This document shows, piece after piece, positions 56,210-64,000 of a DNA stretch of 64,000 nucleotides; positions within the stretch are counted from its first letter, which is position 1; every line of letters starts with the position of its first letter. Source of the DNA: Impatiens glandulifera (lineage: Eukaryota; Streptophyta; Magnoliopsida; Ericales; Balsaminaceae); the NCBI RefSeq assembly GCF_907164915.1, contig NC_061863.1, positions 47,217,382 through 47,281,381 of the forward strand, given 5' to 3'. The translations under genes and the position numbers were made by a program. Below the pieces are notes generated by a model that saw only the letters and a program-made list of their open reading frames with translations, did not search any database and had not been told where the DNA came from.

Positions 56210-58166
56210 TTTTTAAAAAAAAAATAATGATTCCTAAAATATTAAATATCACAAATTTGATTCTCACTTAGAATACATTATATTGAAATGGTATCTCTAT
56301 TTAAAAAAAAAAAATTAGTACAAACTTTTATTGTTAATTTTCAATAAAAAAAATATATATATATACAGGTTACTTAGATGTTTAATTGGTTTAATTTAAT
56401 TATTATTTTAGCTGAGTATTTGAGTGATGGAATATAGTTTAAAAAAAGTAAGATGTGAATACAAAGTGGTTTGGTAAAAATCAAACAACCCAATTCTCAT
56501 TAGAGTCCTTGTTACAATGCTTTTTCAAAGACACTTATTTTGAAATCAAAACATTATTAGATGAAAACTATCAAGATTATTTGTATTAAAATATTTTTGT
56601 GGGTATTAATATTTAAATTTTATATAAATAAAGTTTTTTTATCCCTTCAAAGTATGATAATTTGGAAATGGTATTATTCTTTAAAACAATTCATATTTTT
56701 ACTCTTGTTTAAATGATTGATAATTGTAAAAAAGGATTATATTACAATTTTCAAATAAACCAATACCAGCCCTCTCTTGATCCATTAAAAGAGCAAATTA
56801 AGGTCATTATTAACCAATGGGTAAACAAAATCATTGCAATACAAAGTCGTTATAGTCCTGCCAAAAAGTTAATCAAGAATAATATAAAGAAATCAAAATA
56901 TAAAATTAAGGCTAAAATGGAAAATAAAGTCCCAAATTAAGGTTCTCAAACACTATTTGAAGCAGTTTTTTTTTTTGTTTACAAATTTGCTAACTCACAC
57001 TCGTATGCATAAAAGAGACCAATAAGGAAAGTTTGTCATTAATGAAATGAGCTTAACACCTTAATGACAACAGAGTGAAGGTAGAGCTTATAAATTCATG
57101 TCTTCTCATGCCCGACCAGTTAAAAAAAATAACAAAGAATTGGATATTAGTAATAGGGTTGTAAATGAGTACTCAAATTGCCTTATAGATGCTTGTGAGT
57201 CGCTCGGTCAAAGCTCGATTTGAGTTTGACTTTAACCAATTTCGAGTCGAGCTCGAGCTTATAAAATTTATAAACTTATTCGAGGCTCGTAATAAATAAT
57301 ATATTTTCTTATTTATTTTAATATTAAAAATTAAAATTAAAATAAATATTTTTTCTTCACATTTTGAAAATTTAATTTTATTCAATTTTTTCTAGTCGAG
57401 CCGAGCTTATAGTTAATAGTTGGGTCAAACTCGAGCTCAATTTTATAAATCCACTCGAGTTCGTATTCGAATCGAGCTAATAAATACTTAATTGAGTCGA
57501 AGTCAAGCTGAGCAAGTCGTTTGTTAGTGATGGGCTTCTTATTCGATAATTTTTTATTGAATTAATTAAACCATGCAATGATCAAAGAAGTCCTTGAGAA
57601 TAAAGATGATTATATTTGAAGCAACCGGATTATTCGAATGAGTGTCTTCCACAATACACATTCCCTCGGAACTAGCAAAGAGAAAACCCAATTTTAATTT
57701 TTGTTGGGAGTAGGAATTAAAGAGTTAATGGAGATTTCTGGTCCGTACAGTTAAATCTTTGTCGGGGTTCTACTGTCTTTTGCCATCCTAAACCCCTGTT
57801 TTATTCTCCCTCTCATCTCATGCCAATAAAATAAATTAGCATTTTCCTCTTTGTCTTCTTTCCCATACAAATATTCTCCATTCATTTATTTTCTAATAAT
57901 TATTATATAAATGGCCAATCAAGATAGGTAATCGATTAATAATCAATTGATTAATTCTCCCTTATTAGTACTATTAAAGGTCCCACATTAGATGTTCTTC
58001 CCCAAAATCCGTTTTATTCATCAAGAAATTAAGTCATGAGTCATATCACATGTTCTCAAATGCATGCCATGCCATGCCATGCCTTGATTAGGGTAAAATT
58101 AAAAGGAGAGAATGAATGAGATATTGTCAAATGAGACAGACATTTTTGAAACTTGGGGTCCGTTAC
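56210..58166. other. AT-rich spacer with a TCGAG-rich patch
   Basis: No gene is supported. At 57180-57520 many alternating TCGAGCTCGAGC, CTCGAGTTCG and GAGTCGAGC words form a low-complexity dispersed repeat seen in many plant genomes. An open frame at 56713-56940 is lysine- and asparagine-rich AT sequence, not called. GCCATGCCATGCC repeats at 58066-58083. Confidence 0.45.
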
Positions 58167-58169
58167 TTA

Positions 58170-58910
58170 GAGCATCAGCAGCGCAAATGACCTCTGCCCT
58201 CTTATTTTGTCAAATTAATGTTCCACCTCAGCATAAAGCGGGCACATATTGAACTTGGGCAAAACACTCCAATGCTTCTGCCCGCCCTCTTATCTAAATA
58301 ATTTAAAGGTGTTTTAAATAAATAACTAATTTATACTATTATAACTAATATTCCTATATTATAGGAAAATTTAAAAATTTAAATTTTAAAACGTGTTAAT
58401 ATAATTAATAAAAAAAATAATTGATTTATTTAAAATATATATTTATTAATTTAAAATATAAAATATTTTTATAATTTAAAATATATTATAATATTAAAAA
58501 TATAAGAATAAATTTATGAATATATAACTAATATTACTATATTATAGGAAAATTTGAGAATATATAATTAATATTTTTATATAAATATATTATAATATTA
58601 TTATAATTTAATATATAATTAATATTCCTATTTTATAGTAAACTTTAAAATATATATTTATTTAATGTTATTATAATGTTACTTAAAAACAGTAGAAAAA
58701 AATATTATAATTAAATATATAACTAATATTCCTATATTATATAATATATTATATTATCTAATCATGAAAAAGTCAGAAGAGGGCATGACCGGCATAGAGG
58801 GCACTGCCCTCTTTTTCCTTTTATCTACAATGCAAAAAATGAAAAAAACCAATGACCTGCCCTTTCCCACGCTGTCCGATGCGGGCACAGGTCATGCGTT
58901 GGAGATGCTC
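58170..58910. mobile_element. PIF/Harbinger-type MITE, 741 bp
   Basis: The left end GAGCATCAGCAGCGCA and the inverted right end GAGCATCTCCAACGCA form terminal repeats, continuing with ATGACCT and TGCCC on both sides. They are flanked by TTA on both sides (58167-58169 and 58911-58913), the 3-bp TTA/TAA target duplication typical of Harbinger. The interior is AT-rich with GAGGGC/GCCCTC words and no coding capacity. Confidence 0.85.
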
Positions 58911-58913
58911 TTA

Positions 58914-61900
58914 TATGTTGCTCATGTTTGTGTTGTGTATATTTATTAAAATGTGTGTTTTTTTTGTTTCATCTTCTCCATGTTGATGTTCATGCCTTCT
59001 CACCATTAATTGTCATTGGATTCCTCACTAAATTAATGCATGCTTACTCTATTTTAAATTTATCCATTATTATTCTCTCTTTTGTGATCCCAATAAGCTA
59101 GCTATTTAGGTCTACAAAATACTTTTCATAAAACAAAAGCTGGGTTTTATGATACCATACTTAATTAATTGTTATATGTTCCTTTTCTTTCTTCTATGAT
59201 CAACTACACTAGGCCCCCGTTTGGAAATAAGGTGCAAAGCATCAAGCATCAATGGAACTTTGTTTTGACCAAAAAAATATTTGTATTTCTTCTATATATA
59301 TTATATTCTACTATGTATAATAAATACAAAATTTTAATATATTCTTTATTTTACTTTTTTTTATAAGAAATTAATTATTATTAAACCTTACCTATAGAAC
59401 ATTAATTTGTAAATAATATAAAATAATGTCTAAAAAATGAACTAAATAATGTTTAAAAAACTCCAAAATCAAACTCATTTGAATTCACTACCAATGAATG
59501 AATGATAATTAAGAGAAATCAAACAAACCAAATAAGTGGTGTCAGAAATGTTTATCCACAATTCTGAACCAAGGTAAAATTAATCTTTGTTGAGGAACGA
59601 TGATAAATAATAACATTAGAAAAAATTCGGTCAAATGATAATTGACTATTTACAAATATGATCAAAATAAAGAAACTCGTAAAATCATTATAATATACTT
59701 GTAAAAGGGTCTCCAGATTAAAGATAAATTTTAAAATCATTATAATAAAATAAAAAAGATCTTCAAATTCAGCAACATCATCATTTTTGTTGTAAAAAAA
59801 GGAGACGAACACGAACTCGAAAAATGGTTACCATTGAATGGTATGAGCAGCAGATGACCCACCAAAGATTTATAATATTATTCGGATGAAAAAATATTCA
59901 AAATAACAAATCCGATCCGACTAAATAGAGCACCGTACAAACCATAATACTAAATTATCAATGCAAATTTGATTGATGAAAAATAAAATATAAACTGAAA
60001 TGCTAAAAAAGTCACGAGACCATGAACAAAATGTCTTTTCACACTTGTAGTCTTTCCTTTTACACCTGCTCTAAACATTCTTTTTCTAAAACACTTAGAT
60101 TATCAAACATTTTTTTGGTTTTCTTATATTGAGTGAAGTTTGAATTAGGTGTTTGTTCGGAGTGAAATAATCCACTATCCCAGTTTCAATCTAACTAATT
60201 GCAGCAGCCAAGGAAAAGTCGCAATAGACTTCCATATTCTCAGGTCATTTCTTTATACACAAAATTAATTAACTACGAGACACAAATAATAAAATTCTAC
60301 TACCCGGACAATTGTCTCCCGGGTCGGATCATTGGATTGAATCTTTCGGGTTCTCCTTTTACGGATTACACACAAAACTAGAAATTCAAGGGTTCAATAT
60401 TTTATTTTTGAATGATTATCATTGTATATACACAATTTTATTTAGGCCTTTTAATTACTTGAATTGACAATATCATTATATAGAAATGAACCGATCATTT
60501 CTCTTGCTCAATTTTCCGTGTCCTAATAAAAACATAACAAAAACAAGAGAATCCAATTATGAGAGAAGAAGAAAGAATATGTTTGGGGTCAATTTAATAA
60601 GGAATTTATTCTTCTAACTTTCAACATTAAATTGATATTGAAATAAGTGAAACAAAGAAAAAGCTTTGTCCCTGGTTGGCTAGCTAGTTGCTGAGATGTT
60701 GATTGTTTTGGCATTATTAATTAGAGGATCAACAATTGAGATTTTTCAGAGAAATAGATCATTTGGATATTGAAATGTAATTATTAAAATATTAATAGTT
60801 AATATTGGAAATTAATAAATAACTAGCTAGTGACTTTAAACTATTTGTTTTTATAATGTTAATTAATTAAACTTAAAGTGAAACATTTTATAACTAAATT
60901 AAAAAAAATAAAAATTAAGAGAATATTTTTCTTGATTAAAGAATCCAAATCAAACAAAGCATTGTCTTTGTCCTTGGAGGGACATGTGATTCCGTACGGG
61001 ATTGGTTTTGTATTTCTTGTTGGTCTTTTTTGAAAAAAAAAAATAAAAAAAATAATGATCCGTGAATATAACACTGGAGAAGTAATTCTTTGTTGCTTTC
61101 AATGCACGCACACATGAATCATGATTATGGAATATCATTGTTAATTATATGTGCTCCCGTGTTATTTTAAAAACTTTTAGTATTTTCTAAGAACTCATAA
61201 TAAAATTCATATATACAATTAATACTATTATGAAAAAGATTTAAATAATCGTGTATATACATGATCGATCTCAGGAACGAACCCAGAATTTAGAGTTGGG
61301 ATGGATAATGGGTTTTTAAAACATTTATGGTGGACATAAAATATAATAAGAAAATTTTGGTTGAAAAGAGTAAACAAATATAAATTTACAATTTGTTTTA
61401 ATAATTATATAAACAAACATTGAATTATATTTAAATTTTAAAAAAAATTAGAAGGTGATATCCCATTTTTACCGTAAATTAATTTTTTATTAAATTATAA
61501 GTAATCGTGTTTGGTATTGATTATGAAAAATTTGGGTTGGTAATATATGAATTTTTTTTGGACTCGATCCATTCCTGATCGACCTCGAAAGTTGAATATT
61601 TATTGAGGTGCAACTTTTATTTCTTTTTTTTTTAAATTGAGATATATATAATATAATAGATTAATAAAAAAGTAATAAAATGTATTTAGATTAGTTGATT
61701 AGTAAACCTCTTTATTAGAATAATGACTATAAGTTTAATATTAAAATATTAACAAAAATATATTTTAATTTTTTAAGCGATTTTTAAGTGGGCTTTATGA
61801 AAATACAAATGTTTGCATTTTCTTAAAACATACTCGTTACATTAAATTTATAAGAAAACTAATATAATAATATTTATATTATAATATTGTGATAATATTT

Positions 61901-63738
61901 AATAAATATATTATAATAGGGTTATTATCTATAAATTATTAAAAGATATTAACAAGTTTTATTTTTTAAAGTAAAAGATATTTGAATTGATAAATTATTT
62001 ATAAAAAAAAAGGTAATTGGTTATCTAAAATTTGTAAATAACCCATCCCAATCAAATAAAGATGGATGCAAATATAATTTAATTACAAACCATAATATTT
62101 AGTAGATTATAGTTTAGTGGTATAATATTTTAGAAAATAATAACCAAAATAAGACAAATTTAAATTTGTGTGGGACTTAAAAAAATATAACAGAAAAACT
62201 ATAGATAAAATGAATAGATAAATATATATTTTGTTCCATGTTTTATGAAATAAAAAAACAAATAGTGAATTAAACTAATTTTTTTAAAATAAATTATGGA
62301 GTAATATTATATTTTTTTTACCATAATTTCAACAAAGCTGAGTCCTAACATAGGTATCGACCATTCCCAATCGACAACTTATGAGAGCCATCCAGAATTA
62401 AGACGACGAAAGTTATGAAAATATCGAAAAAAAATGATATCAAGAATTTAAGCGACAAAATAAATGAACCGGTAAAAAGTTTCATGGGCCAGCAAATGAT
62501 GTTTAACCGTCGCAGTATAGTGGTGCATTTTATGTCTTTATATTGCCATGTTATTTGTATATGGTAGCTGATTTAAATAATTAGTAACGTTTTTACTCAT
62601 TAGCAACTAGTTTATATATTTAGCGACGTTTTACTTTAAGTTATCTTCAACTCTCGATAATATTAAAATTAATTATTTTAATTAAACATTATTGTAAAAT
62701 TTAATTTTAAATAAATAATACACTAATTAATTATAATCAAGATAATTTAAAAAATCAAATAACATAAATTAAACTTGTTTATCTTTTGTCTTTTATTTTT
62801 TCGAGTAAATTAAGTTCATTTATCAAATATTTTTATTAAAAATGTATTTATTCTAATTTAAATTCTCATAAGTAAATTCGTAAGAAAATAATACATGTAT
62901 TAATATAACATCAATATATACTAGGTTAATTAACTAAAAAAAATAATATTTATTACTGATGAATTAACTTTATGACATATAATTAAAAAGTATAATATAA
63001 TAAATTATCTCAGTGTACCCTAGAGTCCTAGCGCATGTAAACTATTTAAACCATCAAATTACATAAAAAAAACAATTACTAATATTTATCCTTTTCATAA
63101 TTAATTATCCTTAATTAAGTACAGATCCCAATGCCATTCTTAATTATGCTTTTAAATATTATAATATTTTATTATTTTGTCACATTAGGGAAAAATTTAT
63201 TGCTTTTCCAGGTTTTTCTCCACTTACTCAAGTAGATCATTTTTATAATCTTGAATATTAATCAAATTTAATTATGCCTTCTGCCCCCTGGCCTTTTTCT
63301 GTATATCATCCATAATCCATATTATAAGTTTGATGTTCGATGGCTAAAATAAAAGTCAAACGATAAAAGAAGATTTATATTCATTCTCCATTATATGTAA
63401 AAAGGAGATTGTGACCTTATAACTACAAACTCAATTTGATGGGTTTAATTACTTTATGTAAAAAGGATGAGAATAATTTGACAATAATTTTGATACCATT
63501 AATTAGTTAATTAGTTAGTCATACAATTATTCTAATTAATTATGCTATATAAATATAAATATAAATATCTAGAGTTGTTCTTAAATAATGAATTTACTTA
63601 ACAATTATCAAGTAATTTATATAAGTAAGTAATTGATTAAACAAAAATAAGAAAAAAAAATTGAAAATAGAATAGAGACAAAAGGATGGATTAATTAGTT
63701 ATTTCTGTTAGTATAATTAAGCTAGCATTTCCAAAAAT
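58914..63738. other. Long AT-rich spacer
   Basis: About 4.8 kb without a supported gene. Open frames are short and AT-biased. A slightly less AT-rich patch at 60195-60390 (CAGCAGCCAAGGAAAAGTCG ... CCCGGGTCGG) has an open frame of 60 codons with no family recognised. The patch at 62340-62540 is also less AT-rich, but no repeat partner was seen. Confidence 0.5.
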
Positions 63739-63848
63739 CACGTGTCAGATCACGTGCCCGACAGCTCCATCAGTCTTGACGTTGTCTGTTTGTTAATATG
63801 TAGAATGACGAATAAACCGAGTGTCACTGCCACGTGTCTCCACACGTG
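63739..63848. promoter_or_regulatory. Cluster of four CACGTG boxes
   Basis: CACGTG occurs at 63739-63744, 63751-63756, 63831-63836 and 63843-63848. Two have flanks CCACGTGTC and CACACGTGT, which are ABRE/G-box contexts bound by bZIP and bHLH factors. Four sites in 110 bp of AT-rich spacer are far above chance. They probably belong to the promoter of a gene beyond the right edge, or of an unseen transcript here; ABA, stress or light control is the usual association. No start codon for it lies in the window. Confidence 0.6.
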
Positions 63849-64000
63849 TACAACAATGAGGGATCTCACTCTTTTATCCCTATATTTTTTTTTATTAATA
63901 TTTTTTTAATTACATTAATTAAAATAATTTTACAATATCAGTGGTCAATAAAAACTATAATCTTTATTCCAATCTACAAAATTACAAAAAAAAAAAAACA
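63849..64000. other. Right edge, AT-rich
   Basis: Low-complexity T- and A-rich sequence; nothing further can be called before the window ends. Confidence 0.5.

Overview
The window is nuclear DNA of a eudicot plant. Long AT-rich spacers separate genes with many short GT-AG introns, and the recognisable families are plant ones: OVATE, PERK kinase, PRONE-type RopGEF, plastidic glucose transporter and a plant bHLH. Copia, hAT, CACTA, LINE and MITE elements are abundant. There are no operons and nothing prokaryotic. The species cannot be named from the sequence.

Region 1 (about 1-16.3 kb) is a nested repeat block with no intact host gene. It starts with the end of a broken Myb/SANT-like gene. Next is a very young, apparently intact Copia element (1629-6422) with identical 163-bp LTRs, a 5-bp target duplication, PBS, PPT and an unbroken polyprotein. 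Beyond it lie an old Copia relic interrupted by a decayed hAT transposon, a 44-bp minisatellite, and a CACTA-type terminus followed by an antisense exon fragment of dihydroxyacetone kinase. A second Copia follows, truncated in RNase H and joined to an inverted fragment of its own LTR. The block ends with a 5'-truncated, frameshifted ABCI20-type ABC gene.

Region 2 (16.3-32.2 kb) is AT-rich spacer. It holds an 18-bp minisatellite, a possible small secreted peptide ORF, a single-exon OVATE-family gene on the minus strand (23750-24685), a tRNA-Ser(GCU) gene, a MITE with long inverted repeats and an internal telomere-like array, and one copy of a GC-ended dispersed repeat.

Region 3 (32.2-55.4 kb) is the gene-bearing part. 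In order it has a seven-exon PERK receptor-like kinase (+), a six-exon RopGEF (+), an LTR-like GC-rich patch and a decayed LINE, a twelve-exon pGlcT2-type sugar transporter (+), and a nine-exon bHLH68/123-type transcription factor (-). Exon phases were checked by hand and close in frame for all four. PERK-type receptor kinases and RopGEFs belong to surface signalling routes in plants, but their adjacency here is probably coincidental.

Region 4 (55.4-64 kb) is spacer with a tandem, tRNA-like SINE-type repeat, a PIF/Harbinger MITE with TTA target duplication, and at the right edge a cluster of four CACGTG boxes that looks like a promoter. No novel biochemical system is evident. The most informative observations concern transposon structure and captured gene fragments.
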